NCBI GenBank assembly: GCA_012932865.1
Contig: SAXG01000005.1
Location: 620,001 to 684,000 of the forward strand
Direction: 5' to 3'
DNA length: 64,000 bases
From: Amylostereum areolatum
Taxonomy: Eukaryota > Basidiomycota > Agaricomycetes > Russulales > Stereaceae
The notes beneath the pieces were generated by a model. That model made no database searches and had not been told where the DNA came from. It was given only the letters and a program-made list of their open reading frames with translations. Below, in pieces: positions 11,596 to 21,846 of this stretch; the stretch's first letter is position 1, and every line of letters begins with the position of its first letter. The position numbers and the translations under genes are program-made.

Positions 11596-11950
11596 TGTGT
11601 TTTTGTCCCACTATGTCTGAAGAACGTCACAAGCTTCAACTTGGGAAGTTTTCAAGTTTTCAATGTTCAATTTCATTGTTTCATTGTTCAACGTGCGGCG
11701 TGCTTAAGCTGCTGCTCAGGCGCCCAAATTCCAACAAATGCCAACGTGGGCCACATATCAATAAATATGTACCCCCATCTCATAGAGCGACAACGACTTC
11801 AACATTCAACTTGTCTCTGCGGACCATATTGTTTACATCTACTCGCACATTTTATACATTCAACACTAGCAAAATAATCTCCTCCGGACACTAGCCCTTC
11901 CTATAGTTTCTCCCCGCGTCGCCGCCTGCTGCGGCCTTCATGATTCAGCC

Positions 11951-12248
11951 CTAAAGACCAAGCAAGCTCGACAAATCATTCACAGCGTTCAAGACATCTT
12001 GCAACACGGCCTGCAGAGCGACAGGGTTGATGGTGATATCCGTGTTGACGGAGGCGCGCTCGACCAAGGCGGCGGCGGCAGCACTCTCAGCGACCTCGCC
12101 ACCTGGAACACATCCCGTCATACCGTCAGCAGGCGCAGTGACAGAGAGCCAATGAAGATGTCGACGTACGGGGGACGGCGGGATCGACGGGGACAGCGAG
12201 CGCGATGAGCGCGGGGGAGAGGAGCATGAAGATGGAGAGAAGGCGCAT
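11951..12248 (-). CDS. Small secreted protein 1 of the array (76 aa)
   Basis: Exon 1 (12170-12248) encodes a signal peptide (MRLLSIFMLLSPALIALAVP) and exon 2 (11951-12102) encodes the mature part. The 67-nt intron (12103-12169) is GTACGT to CAG. The mature protein is about 55 residues and Ala/Leu/Val-rich, with no Cys, and ends ALQAVLQDVLNAVNDLSSLLGL, which looks like one amphipathic helix. It is a clear paralogue of the gene at 13728-14001. No known domain. Small secreted proteins of this kind in basidiomycetes may be effectors, surface or structural peptides; the function is unknown. Confidence 0.7.
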
Positions 12249-12352
12249 GATGAAAGAGTATAAAGGGTGAGGATGGTTGAGGAGAGTGGGTATGAGTAGG
12301 TGCGCGACAGGAAGACCTTGACGAGCTGAAGACTTGTCGTAGAGCCTACCGA

Positions 12353-12362
12353 CCTTTTTATA
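12353..12362 (-). promoter_or_regulatory. TATA box of small secreted protein 1
   Basis: TATAAAAAGG on the minus strand, about 105 bp before the ATG at 12248. Confidence 0.6.
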
Positions 12363-12499
12363 CTTGGAACGCCCTACGCTATATTTGAGAAATGATTTTG
12401 TGGGGCACTAAGCCCGTGCGCCACCCCAGAATCTTGAACACACCCAATTCGAAGAGCACGGCGCCACAATACCGCCGTCCCAAGAACGCGCCATATAAG

Positions 12500-12840
12500 G
12501 GGTTCGTATGGTGGGTTCGGGGAGTTGGATACTCGGAACTTGCGTCAGTTGTCAGGACGAGAGTTCAAAAAGAAGGCTAGGAGGAGAACAATTCTGGCAG
12601 GAGAGTGACAACATTAGTAGAGGTTAGTTCCACGAATGCTTTCAGACGATAGTGGTTCCCACAGCAAGGGAATCGTGCGGAGGGTTCGGGGAGTTGGATA
12701 CTCGGAATTGGCATCCAATTGGCGTCTTGAAAACGAGAGTTCAGAAAGAAGGCCAGTACGAGAACAAGTCTGGAAAGAGAGGGACAACGTTAGTAGCGGT
12801 GAAGCCGACGAATGCTTTCAGAAGAGAATGGTTCCCACAT
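12500..12840. repeat. Two diverged copies of a roughly 160-bp repeat
   Basis: The block beginning GGGGAGTTGGATACTCGGA (about 12515) and ending in TGGTTCCCACA (about 12660) occurs again at about 12680-12840. A third copy lies at about 14265-14415, upstream of the paralogous secreted gene at 13728-14001. The copies differ by substitutions and small indels. They show that the array grew by duplication of gene plus upstream DNA. Confidence 0.7.
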
Positions 12841-13064
12841 GGCGTGTGATAAATCAGAGTAAGCTTGACATGAGAACACCAAGTATCGTTCACCTTGCGT
12901 TCACCTATCACAACGAGCGACGTTATCTGAGCCTTGCTCCTTGACGGGGGAAGGGGTACTCCAGGAGTACTACTCATTCAAAGAGCCGAAGTTAGCTCTT
13001 GAGAGTCCCGAAGTTGCCTCAACGTCCACAGTTGTGCTCACACGTCACTTATGTGGATCTGAAA

Positions 13065-13353
13065 GCGTCGCACGGACGGCGGTAGTCCACCGACCTCGCT
13101 CGACTGGAACGAAAACGATGCCCTTCAAGCTTTATCCCCCGGAAGACTATTCCTGGCGGTGCCGGCAGTGTTATCGTCGCAGCAGAGGCACCGGGGTCAC
13201 GTACCGTAATGGCGCACTGTGGCCTTGTGAGTACCGCAAATAAAACTCGAAACACAGGTAGTAGAAAGCTCACGAATCGGGATCGAGGCCGGAACGCGCA
13301 GCGAGTGCGACGAGCGCATAAACACGGAACGCAAGGATGATGAAAGAACACAT
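13065..13353 (-). pseudogene. Decayed copy of the 14.9-15.2 kb secreted protein gene
   Basis: Aligned by eye with the intact paralogue at 14882-15189. The leader is still readable (MCSFIILAFRVYALVALAA). The donor GTGAGC is present, but the acceptor has changed from CCAG to ACGG. The coding block DPGASAATITLPA is conserved, after which an indel (about 13127) shifts the frame and the conserved C terminus is lost. Neither an intact splice nor an intact frame remains, so I call it a pseudogene. Confidence 0.65.
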
Positions 13354-13727
13354 GACAATGAACATTTCAATGGTTTTGTGTCTGAGGATCCTCCAAGCTT
13401 CAAGTTGAGGCTCGAGTGAGACCTTGAGAGTTGACGAGTCCTTTGGAGTCGTGACTAGCTGCAGTCACGGTGGTGCTCATCAAACGTCGAAGATAATATC
13501 GGCCTCGTTAAGTCCATAAATATACCTGATGTTAGTACGCCGAGAGCCCCAGCCCACAAATCGACAACAAATCCAACGTTCAACTTGTCTCCGCGAACCA
13601 CATCGTTTACATTTCCTCGCACTTGTTATACATCGACTGGCAGAAAATTTTTCCCCGATAGCCTGACCGCCCTTCCTACAGTTTCTCCCTACACCGCCGC
13701 CCGATATACGGCTTTCGTGATTCGACC

Positions 13728-14001
13728 CTAAAGGCCAAGCAAACCCGTCAAATCGCCCACAGCGTTCAATATATCCTGCAGCAGGGCCTGAAGAGCGGCC
13801 GGGTCCAACGCACGCTCAGCCAAGGCGGAGGTGGCATCCCTACTAGCGACCTCGTCACCTGGAGGACATTCAGTCACACCGTCAGCGAGCATACTGACAG
13901 GGAGCCAGTACGGGAGTCGACGTACGGGAAACGACGGGATCCACGGGGGCAGCGAGCGCGACGAGCGCGGGAACGAAGAGGAGGACGGCGAGAACGCGCA
14001 T
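13728..14001 (-). CDS. Small secreted protein 2 of the array
   Basis: Signal-peptide exon (MRVLAVLLFVPALVALAAP) starting at 14001, an intron of about 67 nt with GTACGT donor, then a second exon ending ALQALLQDILNAVGDLTGLLGL at TAG 13728. Exon layout, intron position and phase, and the amphipathic Leu-rich tail match small secreted protein 1, so the two are tandem paralogues. The mature part is about 50 residues with no Cys. No known domain. Confidence 0.7.
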
Positions 14002-14103
14002 GTTAGAGGAGCACAGAGTGTAAGAGTGGTTGAGAGTGGGTATGAGTAGGTGCGCGACAGGAGGACCTTGACGAGCTGAGAGAATTGTCGTAGAGCCTCC
14101 TCA

Positions 14104-14113
14104 CTCTTTTATA
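14104..14113 (-). promoter_or_regulatory. TATA box of small secreted protein 2
   Basis: TATAAAAGAG on the minus strand, about 105 bp before the ATG at 14001. Confidence 0.6.
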
Positions 14114-14264
14114 CCTGGAGCACCCTACCCTGCATTCCAGCAAATATTTCGCGGTGAGCTATTGGAGGCACCCCAGAACTCTGATTTTTCCTTGAATACA
14201 CCTAAGCCGGAGGGCGCGTCGCCGAAACCACGCGAGGCGCGCTGTATAAGGGGATCGCACGGAG

Positions 14265-14415
14265 GATTTGGGGAGTGGATACTCGGACCTGAGAGCTAAA
14301 ATTTGGGAAGAAGGCTAGGGAAACAACAAGTCTAGCAGAAGGGTGGCACCGTTAGCAGAGGTTAGACGACCAGCGAACTCGCTTTCAGAGGAGAGCGGTT
14401 CCCACATGCTGCTAG
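14265..14415. repeat. Third copy of the 160-bp upstream repeat
   Basis: Begins GGGGAGTGGATACTCGGA and ends GCGGTTCCCACATG. It sits upstream of small secreted protein 2 in the same relative place as the copies at 12.5-12.84 kb sit to small secreted protein 1. Confidence 0.6.
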
Positions 14416-14881
14416 GACATGTGTGACGACTCAGAAAAGCTCAGGCCTAAGGTCAGCAAGAAACGGCCAAGGACCACCTACCGCAACTAGCGGCGTTGTT
14501 GCGACCCTGCGTCTCGGCGGGCTAGTGAGTAGAGAGCTTATGTAGAACCAAGTTGGACGAAGTGCCCAAGCGCTCACGAAGTCACTTGACCGAAGGTCCG
14601 GTCCAAGTCCGGTCCAAGTCCGGTCCGAAGTACTGATGCCCACACGTGATGTGAATCTTGATGAACGCGCTTCAAGGTCGACATCAGGGTTTCAGCAACA
14701 GCTTCATGGACTCGTAAATGATTGCGTTTTACATAAATCCATTCCCGTAATATAAGCATTGGATTATCTTCCCCCCAGCCCAAGACATTGAACGCACGAC
14801 GCAATGTTCAACAAGTCAGAATCTCCCCTTCGCCACTGCCAGAGCCGACTAACAGTACGTGCAGCACAGTCAAACCGACGA

Positions 14882-15189
14882 CTAGATACCAAACGCAGAC
14901 AGCATATTGTCCATGTCCTGCAACATCTTGTGCATCGCCGGCCCGACCTCGCTCAACTGGAACGAAACGGTGCCCTTCATCTCGCGGAGAGCTATTCCTG
15001 GCAGTGCCGGAAGTGTTATCGTCGTAGCAGAAGCACCGGGATCGCATACTGGAACGCATGGCATTACGGTGAGTACACACACAACAGACTCGAAACGCAG
15101 GCGGAAAGCTCGCAGATCGGGATCGAGAGGGGGGCCGCAAGTGCGACGAGCGCAGATGCAAGGAACGCAAGGACGGTGAAAGAACGCAT
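14882..15189 (-). CDS. Small secreted protein 3 of the array (80 aa)
   Basis: Exon 1 (15114-15189) encodes a signal peptide (MRSFTVLAFLASALVALAAP) and exon 2 (14882-15048) ends HKMLQDMDNMLSAFGI. The best join uses a 65-nt intron with a GC donor (GCGAGC) and CAG acceptor; the decayed copy at 13.1-13.35 kb keeps GT at the same site. The mature protein contains CDPGASATTITLPALPG and one Cys. No known domain. A longer frame reading through exon 1 into upstream DNA exists, but it lacks the leader as N terminus and was not used. Confidence 0.65.
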
Positions 15190-15290
15190 GACGACGAGGG
15201 TAAGTATGGATGGTTTGGAGGGTTTTCAAACTTGGAGTGAGTCTATGCGAAGAGCTTGGGAAGCTGATATATCGTAGATGCACCCCAGAG

Positions 15291-15300
15291 GGCTTTTATA
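15291..15300 (-). promoter_or_regulatory. TATA box of small secreted protein 3
   Basis: TATAAAAGCC on the minus strand, about 105 bp before the ATG at 15189. Confidence 0.6.
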
Positions 15301-16020
15301 CCCATGGCATTCTGCCGTCGGACTAGGCAAGTTCCGAAATGAATCCCACTGGATTCGACCAACGGCTACGCCCCCCAAGCTGACATGTATGCGGCGCAGG
15401 AGACGAACGGGCCAAATATGCAGAAAACACGCGGGGGCGCACAAACAAAGACAGCCGCCGATTACTTTGCACGGACCGAAGACGATTCTAAGTATATGCC
15501 AAGCTCGGTGGGACGATGACGAGGTTGTTAGCCAGAGCTGAGAAGTTGCCCCAAAGGGAAGGCATTTACCACTTCTGGTATGAAAGGCTTGCGAACTTCG
15601 TGTATGGAACCTGCGAGTGCAGATACACTGGCAATCGACATTGCAGTGACAGGCTCCAACAGCCGGTAGGGGCGATGTCGATGATCAAGGAAGCACTCAA
15701 GCATCGACTTACACGGCGACTTGGGGGACTAACCTGCATATACTTACTTACCGGGGGAGGAGCCCGTGCTTATGCCTGCAATAACGTCAGAGAAAAGGGA
15801 TGGCAACCACTGCCAAAAGGTATAACATTCTGAAGAACGCCGAAAAGAAGACGGTGTATGTAAGTTACCGCGAAAACAACAAACGAGCGAATACGAAAAA
15901 CGAAAGACGCGTCGACGACGGAGAGAAACAACGAGACAACACGAATCCCACAGTCCATCGGTCCCAACACGCGACCTTACTTCACCCAAGCCTTCGACGA
16001 AAAGAACGTTGGTAAGCGAT
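15301..16020. other. Spacer without a recognised gene
   Basis: Short open frames only, with no signal peptide or family motif. It separates small secreted proteins 3 and 4. Confidence 0.4.
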
Positions 16021-16426
16021 CTAGAGGCCGAGGCCGCTCAAGATGCTGTTGACGTCGCCGGTGACGGCGCCGAGGGTCTGGTCGAGGCCGCAGACGGCGA
16101 GCTCGTCGGAGCCCAGCGCGCAGTTCGTACCGGCGGGGGGCGAGCCGCCGCTGGGAGGGGAACCGCCGCTGGGGGGGGAGCCACCGCTGGGAGGGGAGCC
16201 ACCGCTAGGAGGGGAACCACCGCTGGGGGGAGAGCCACCGCTCGGGGGGGAGCCGCCGCTCGGGGGGTATCCGTAGCCCCTGACCACAGCTAGAATGAAG
16301 ATAATGAAAGCAATAAGCAAGGAGGAAGTGAGTGTACGTGGTCTGATTCTCACCGTCAACCGGAGCGGCGGAAACGGAAACCGCGAGGAAAGCGGGAAGG
16401 ATGGCGAAGAGGGCGAAGAAACGCAT
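16021..16426 (-). CDS. Small secreted protein 4, Pro/Ser/Gly-repeat (113 aa)
   Basis: Exon 1 (16354-16426) encodes a signal peptide (MRFFALFAILPAFLAVSVSAAP), then a 64-nt intron (16290-16353), then exon 2 (16021-16289). After YGYPPSGG the protein has about eight perfect SPPSGG hexapeptides, then a short C-terminal domain with two Cys (CALGSDELAVCGLDQTLG) ending ILSGLGL. The repeat is also an 18-bp DNA repeat (about 16125-16270), so copy number may vary between strains. The C-terminal LxxxxxxxxxxILxGLGL is reminiscent of small secreted proteins 1 and 2. Possibly a surface or wall-associated peptide; the function is unknown. Confidence 0.7.
16125..16270. repeat. 18-bp tandem repeat encoding SPPSGG
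   Basis: About eight copies of an 18-bp unit rich in G on the plus strand (GGGGAGCC(G/A)CCGCT(G/C/A)GGA type) with a few third-position differences. Confidence 0.75.
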
Positions 16427-16547
16427 GGTTGTGAAGAGAGAGTGAGGGGTGGAGAAGAGGGTTCGCAAGGAGTAGGTGGGTGAGAGGGTGAAGAGAGCGA
16501 CAGACGACGAACGGTAGTCGATGGAGGAAAGGACGATGGCCTGGAGA

Positions 16548-16556
16548 CCTTTTATA
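16548..16556 (-). promoter_or_regulatory. TATA box of small secreted protein 4
   Basis: TATAAAAGG on the minus strand, about 125 bp before the ATG at 16426. Confidence 0.55.
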
Positions 16557-16559
16557 CCC

Positions 16560-17640
16560 GAGAAAAGGACGGCTTTCGCCGTCGGCGGGTTATGCAAGAT
16601 CGGTTGAAGGCGGGAATGGGACCCAAGTCAGGCCGAGTGGATGCACAGGAGCCCATGAACACCGAATCGGGAAGGCATAAAAGCAGATATGGCCCTAGAC
16701 GAGAAAACAATGACAGAGAGGCCAACAAATGAAAGAAGCCCGCCATCGCCTTGATCGACAGCTTCCCTCCTCCTTTCAGGGAACTCCATGTCCCCGTATG
16801 GCACAGTTGCGCGAAGATGAGAATCTTGCTGAAGCCCGAATCAAACGGACCGCGATGACTGGCCTTGACAGTAGACAGCTCCATGCCATCGAACCATCCT
16901 CGCTGCCGTCCAGAACACCTTGCGAGTACCTTCCATTGCTCAAATGTCCACCACACACAGACCGCGTACGTTGATGGATCGGAACAGTCGACGTTCCGGC
17001 CTGCTCCAAGATATCTGTGCGGTGTTTGGGTCGTGGTCGGCTTGAGGCGGGGGGGCGGGAGTGAGGGCGCAATGCACGCTTGGCGAACGGAAGGTGTCCA
17101 CGACTCCACTGAGCCCACTCAGACTCCACTCGGAGGAGACACCGGCCAACATTGTCACACGCTCGCGACGCGACCCACGTGATGATGGAAACGAAAAACA
17201 CGTCGCGTACACTCGCGCGGTCCCGCACCACGTCTAAACTTCAAGTTGACAGACCTCTACGTACGCCCTCAACATCACCACTGATGGCGATGGTAACTTT
17301 ATCCACACTGAAACACCGATGGCATCCTCAAAGCAATTCGCCGGAGCCCATGATCGGGTCATTTCTCTGGCATGAATGGAAGTTGATTGCTTTGCAAGTA
17401 ACGGGGTTCCGCTGTCAGAGCCTCACATCACAAATGTGTTGGAGAATCGATATCCTAGAGTCTATGAAGACTGGAGTAGATGCATAATACATACACGGGC
17501 TTGAGCCCACCCGGCATTCCGCCACGCCGTACACGAGAGGTTGTCATTCTCGGGCCCCGCAGGAGGTTCACGTTGGGTTCACGTACTATGCACTTAGTAG
17601 GGTGGGAGTGGAAGATGAGCAAGGATGGGGCGGTACGTTA
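16560..17640. other. Spacer without a recognised gene
   Basis: Several open frames of 80-190 codons exist on both strands, but they overlap each other and show no domain, leader or coherent splice structure. No gene is called. Confidence 0.4.
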
Positions 17641-18400
17641 TTAAACTATTCGCGGAGGAGAACAGAACTTCGGAGTCCGAGGAGAGACGATCATTGGGGA
17701 TGGACGATTGTGACGGTGGGAGCATTGACCACGGCCCCGCAGTTGAGTTTGACCTTCCCCCAGGCGCCGTAGACTTCCAACCTGCGTAAATGCGCTAGAA
17801 TCGTGACGTTGGACCAAAGCCAAGATAATGAGCAAGGTCTTATATCCACGTGAAACCATTGTGCAACCCCTTTGCTGACGGCCTCGCGGTGGACTATCTC
17901 TATCAGAAGGCAGCGGGCCATATCAGCGGGAGAACGATGTGAATGCATGTGCAAGCCTGTGCCAGTGCGTGCGAGCAGAACTTCATACAATTAGACCATA
18001 CATACCAGTAGCCCAGACCCCGGATTTTGGATCGGCATCAAGCTGGCTCCAACAGCTGCAAGTCATGGCCGTCACCAGGATTTCGTAGAAATATTCCGAT
18101 GGCAAGACCTGCACTGTATCGAACCGAACTGTCGAAGGGTCACACGCCGTCTTCATCATCGATCCGAATTCCGTGGGGCCCGCGCGATGGTGGCCATGCA
18201 GGCCAGCGGGAGACTTGATGTCGTGGACGATACGAGTCGATGGATATGCTGGTTCACTTGCGCGATGCCGGCGAGCGCGACTTCGATATTCATCGGTAAG
18301 CGTTGAGCGCTGAGCCTTCGCCTTTGGCACGCGTCCGAGACATCGTGACCAACCCCCATCCAATGTTGAGATGGACAGACGCGTTTCATTGACCAGAAAA
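17641..18400 (-). CDS. Unrecognised possible gene
   Basis: On the minus strand a piece near 18130-17985 reads VLPSEYFYEILVTAMTCSCW and a later piece near 17830-17700 reads as a Leu-rich segment ending before a stop at 17691. The first piece faintly resembles an F-box-like start, but this is weak. No start or exon chain could be settled. It may be a gene fragment. Confidence 0.2.
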
Positions 18401-18552
18401 GGTGGGCACGGCCTATCCCAATTGACGTACATCAACGCCAACTGCAATTTCGCACGACAACAACAGGATTTCGAATCCGACTGCCGGTTCTACAGACTCG
18501 ACAACTCTATGGTTCGATCACAGCAAGGTCGAGTTCTCGTCTGCCTGACTGC

Positions 18553-18838
18553 TTATAGAACCCCGCCGAGGAGCCCGCCAAGGAGCCCGGTGATACCACC
18601 CAATCCGCTACCGGTGGAGGTGCTCGACCTGTCGGACGAAGGCGGGGCGCTGGTAGAGCCGTCGTCGGCATCTGTGGCGTTTGAGGCCTGGCGTTCTGTG
18701 GAGCAACATCCTTCCGTTAGCACCGTCGAGCACGTGAGATTTATCGAGGGTATACTCACCAGCGACGAGGGGCGTAGCAGAGGCGGCAAGCACGAATGCG
18801 AGGAGTTGGAGGGATACGAGGGCTTGGGTCACGCGCAT
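18553..18838 (-). CDS. Small secreted protein 5 (73 aa)
   Basis: Exon 1 (18760-18838) encodes a signal peptide (MRVTQALVSLQLLAFVLAASATP), then a 64-nt intron with GTGAGT donor, then exon 2 (18553-18695). The mature part begins ERQASNATD, is Ser/Thr/Asp-rich, and ends in a Gly/Leu-rich tail (GLGGITGLLGGLLGGVL). The phase-1 intron and the ERQ at the start of exon 2 are shared with small secreted protein 6. No Cys and no known domain. Confidence 0.7.
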
Positions 18839-18936
18839 GGTGAACGTATGGGTCGAGAGTGGGTAAGAGATGTTGAGCCGTTTGGTGTGGGTTTAGAACG
18901 CGGTGAGATAGCGAGGTGAGACCGACCTGCATTGAT

Positions 18937-18943
18937 ACTTATA
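18937..18943 (-). promoter_or_regulatory. TATA-like element of small secreted protein 5
   Basis: GTATAAGT-type element on the minus strand, about 100 bp before the ATG at 18838. Confidence 0.45.
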
Positions 18944-18949
18944 CCTCGA

Positions 18950-19464
18950 CATACTCGACCGCATGCACGTTAGAGAAGGAGAAGGAGGAGACGTGTGGGC
19001 TTTTTCTGCGTAATCCCGACAACCCGCTGTTCGATCGAAGTTGCACAATGTTGGGCGTCGTGCAGGCGTGAGGTCAAGCATGAAGTCGGATATAAGACGG
19101 AAAGGAATCGCGACCGCAGATACGAACCGGACTACGTCTGTGTTGTCTGGCAAAATAAAAAGTTGTATGGCACAATTCCCTGGAGGGCCTGTCATGCCCA
19201 CTGTAGAATGATCAAAAGGGGAACCGACTCACCGCCAACGCGCCAACGGACCACCTGAACGACGCCAATCTTTTCCGAGCGCTGAAGTTGTCTGTATTTT
19301 CTTCAAGTGGCTTGGCCACAAAAATAAACACCTCCGGCTCACATATCGCACATCCTACAAATTGGAACATCGTGCAAGTGAAGCAACACGCGCGCACAAC
19401 AATGAAACCCAACCAGCCGTCAGCGCCTCTCGACCTACTTTGAACTCGGCCTGGATGAGCTAGC
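18950..19464. other. Spacer without a recognised gene
   Basis: Promoter side of small secreted protein 5 and downstream side of protein 6. Only short overlapping open frames. Confidence 0.4.
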
Positions 19465-19824
19465 TCACAGCCCGCTCAATACCCCGCCCAGCCCTCCGCT
19501 TGTTCCTCCACCCAGGATACCCCCCAGTCCCGAGGCACCGCCCAGTATCCCGCCCAGTCCCCCGCCTGATCCCCCGCTTGATCCCCCGCCTAAGATTCCA
19601 CCCAGCCCTTCGCCGGAACCCCCACCAAGGATTCCGCCCACACCGGAAAGAACACCACCGAGACCAGAGCCAGTGCTGGGGGTAGACGTCTGGCGTTCTA
19701 AAGAAGATGATGCGTTAACGGCGCGAAGGATACGCAGGCTGACGAAAAGGTCCTCACCGATGACAGGAGCGGCGGAGGTGACGAGCGCAAGGACAAGGGC
19801 AACGACTGCTTGGAGAACACGCAT
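19465..19824 (-). CDS. Small secreted protein 6, glycine-rich (99 aa)
   Basis: Exon 1 (19758-19824) encodes a signal peptide (MRVLQAVVALVLALVTSAAP), then a 60-nt intron (19698-19757), then exon 2 (19465-19697). The mature protein begins ERQTSTPSTGSG and consists of repeated GLGGILGGGSSGG-type units, ending GGVLSGL. Intron phase and the ERQ start match small secreted protein 5. The intron can also be read through in frame, adding about 20 residues, so retention would still give an open protein. Gly-rich proteins of this kind may be wall or matrix components; the role is unknown. Confidence 0.7.
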   Translation of the reverse strand: MRVLQAVVALVLALVTSAAPVIGEDLFVSLRILRAVNASSSLERQTSTPSTGSGLGGVLSGVGGILGGGSGEGLGGILGGGSSGGSGGGLGGILGGASGLGGILGGGTSGGLGGVLSGL

Positions 19825-19917
19825 GGTGAGAGAAGATTGTATGGGTGAGTAAGAGATGCTTGAAGTGCTCCAGTCCCTGCAAAGCACGATGAGAGGCAAG
19901 GGGTCGGGTATGCCCGG

Positions 19918-19925
19918 TTATATAC
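19918..19925 (-). promoter_or_regulatory. TATA-like element of small secreted protein 6
   Basis: GTATATAA on the minus strand, about 97 bp before the ATG at 19824. Confidence 0.5.
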
Positions 19926-20072
19926 TTTTCGACCATGGTATGAATCCCGCGAGCGGAGGAGGGCTAGAGAGAAACAAGACAAGCTACCTTTCACAAGCAC
20001 TTGCCATTTCCCAGGACATTCTTGAGTAGGCAGGGGATTGTCATCTCAGAGCTGAGCGATACGCGGACGCAG

Positions 20073-20675
20073 CTAGATCCCGACAAGGTCGCATCCAGTC
20101 GGATGCAAGGCGGAGAGGAGCTGCGAGTAGCTCAGTAAGACGTGCGATTGCCACGGAGTATATCCCGGCGCATAGTCACTGAAGTGGACCATGTTGATGC
20201 GACGGGCCACATACATGAGCACGACAGTGATCTCCATAAACGAGGACTGTGAGTGGAACGGGTACCAGGGAAAGTCCAGGGGTGAAAATGTCTTTAAAAT
20301 CCACTTGAATGGAAATTGGTTAAATGTATCAATGAACAAGAGAGCTCCAATGGCATTAGTGTGTGGTGGTCGGCGCTGCCAGTGGTGGATGCTGCCAGTG
20401 GTGGATGAGAGTGAGCGGGACATGCCGAACGAGGCCGACTCAGCGGCGCTGAGCACAACGTTTGAATCTGTTTGATCTTCGAGCTTTAAATTCGAGCGAC
20501 CATATAGAACGACGCTTATACTAGTACCCCCTCCATCTAACAAACTCCATGCAGTGCCGGGCCTTTGCGAGTATGTTATCCACCTATGTTTCACACCGGC
20601 TGTAACGCACACGTTCAGCCTGAAAAACCATGTCACCATCTTGGGTTCGATGGAGCGCAAGATCCTCGCGTACAT
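20073..20675 (-). CDS. Unrecognised 200-codon open frame
   Basis: An open frame with a possible ATG at 20675 and stop at 20073. A further piece upstream (about 20840-20730, minus) reads KYSGWKELRRFALVDRARRD and may belong to the same gene. No domain or leader was recognised. It could be a decayed gene or a fortuitous frame. Confidence 0.2.
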   Translation of the reverse strand: MYARILRSIEPKMVTWFFRLNVCVTAGVKHRWITYSQRPGTAWSLLDGGGTSISVVLYGRSNLKLEDQTDSNVVLSAAESASFGMSRSLSSTTGSIHHWQRRPPHTNAIGALLFIDTFNQFPFKWILKTFSPLDFPWYPFHSQSSFMEITVVLMYVARRINMVHFSDYAPGYTPWQSHVLLSYSQLLSALHPTGCDLVGI

Positions 20676-20859
20676 CGACTACTTGGTCTCCTAAAACAGA
20701 CGTCGATGGAGTCAGCTCTCGTACCTCGGGATCCTCTCGAGCACTTCGTCGACGTCACGCCTTGCTCGATCGACAAGCGCGAACCTGCGAAGTTCCTTCC
20801 AACCCGAATACTTAGGTGCGTCGTATTTCACTTGCCAACAATGCAAAAATAAATGTCGA

Positions 20860-21846
20860 TGGTCACAGGTGGCACGTCAAAGCATCGTGATGCGCAAGTC
20901 AAGTATTGCCGAGTTTGAGAACGTACTGGGCGAGGGTCTTGTCACAATCCAAACGCGTGAGGTGAGGCGAGGGTGGCAGTGGGCACACATTTCCGCATAA
21001 ATCTATCTTGTATCAGTCCACCACTTTGCATCTGTTTCGCAACAATCACAGTGATCCATTTCGCCAATGTCCGGACGGGGCTCGACGTTGTGGCACCTGT
21101 CGACTTCGACTGTAGCGCCGCTTGAGCGCCGCCCGACCCCGCCCAACCCCCGCCCATGCCCGGCCTCCCCGACTTGTAAACCGGCTTCCAAACCGGGCCC
21201 GTTCAATCGCGGATCAGATCCTCCCACCGGCCTGCAGCGTTCCTGCCTTCCACCAAGCTCCCGACCCTCCATGCTCGGCACCAGAAGAGGAAACACCATG
21301 CCCATATTTGCCACTGCGGCTGCACGATGGCCCACTCAGCACGGCCCCTGGGCCTGGGCTTCCCAGCACCATACCATGTCAGGATTGTGGCGGCTGGATG
21401 GCGTCTCGCCCCCAGCAATCTGTTCTGCACGTCCGCGGGTCTCCTACGCGGTCTACAGAGAGTTCGGAGATCCCCTCGGCCATTAAAGTCCATGGACTAG
21501 GCCTAGGACACGACCGCGAGACGAGCGGGAGTCGCGATTGAATCAGGACCAGAATGTATGGGATGCGAGGCGAGGCGAGTGACGCGTGCATACTACGTAC
21601 GCGTACTCAATTCGAGTTCACCTCAAACCGATTCGTCCGTTCGCACAATACAGGGACCAAAGGTCCAAAACGGTCCGAACGTTTAATGACAGTAAGATAC
21701 ATCGAAGGTCCGTACGACAAACAGTAAACGAATGCGAGCTAGAAAACGAGCGACAGCGACAACGAGACAAAAAAACACAAATCGTCCACGACAGCTTTCA
21801 CCGTCTACTAGGGGAGTTTGACCCGCCCTCCAGGGCAGGAGGGTGA
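20860..21846. other. Spacer without a recognised gene
   Basis: Pro-rich open frames in several overlapping phases (21067-21541) look like composition effects. No gene is supported. Confidence 0.4.

Noticed and set aside
14882..15283. Longer start for small secreted protein 3 (at 15283)
   Set aside because: It would read through the leader exon and the intron in another frame, losing the signal peptide that the decayed copy and the other array members share.
16125..16270. CRISPR-like repeat array
   Set aside because: Contiguous 18-bp units without spacers, inside a coding exon of a eukaryotic gene.
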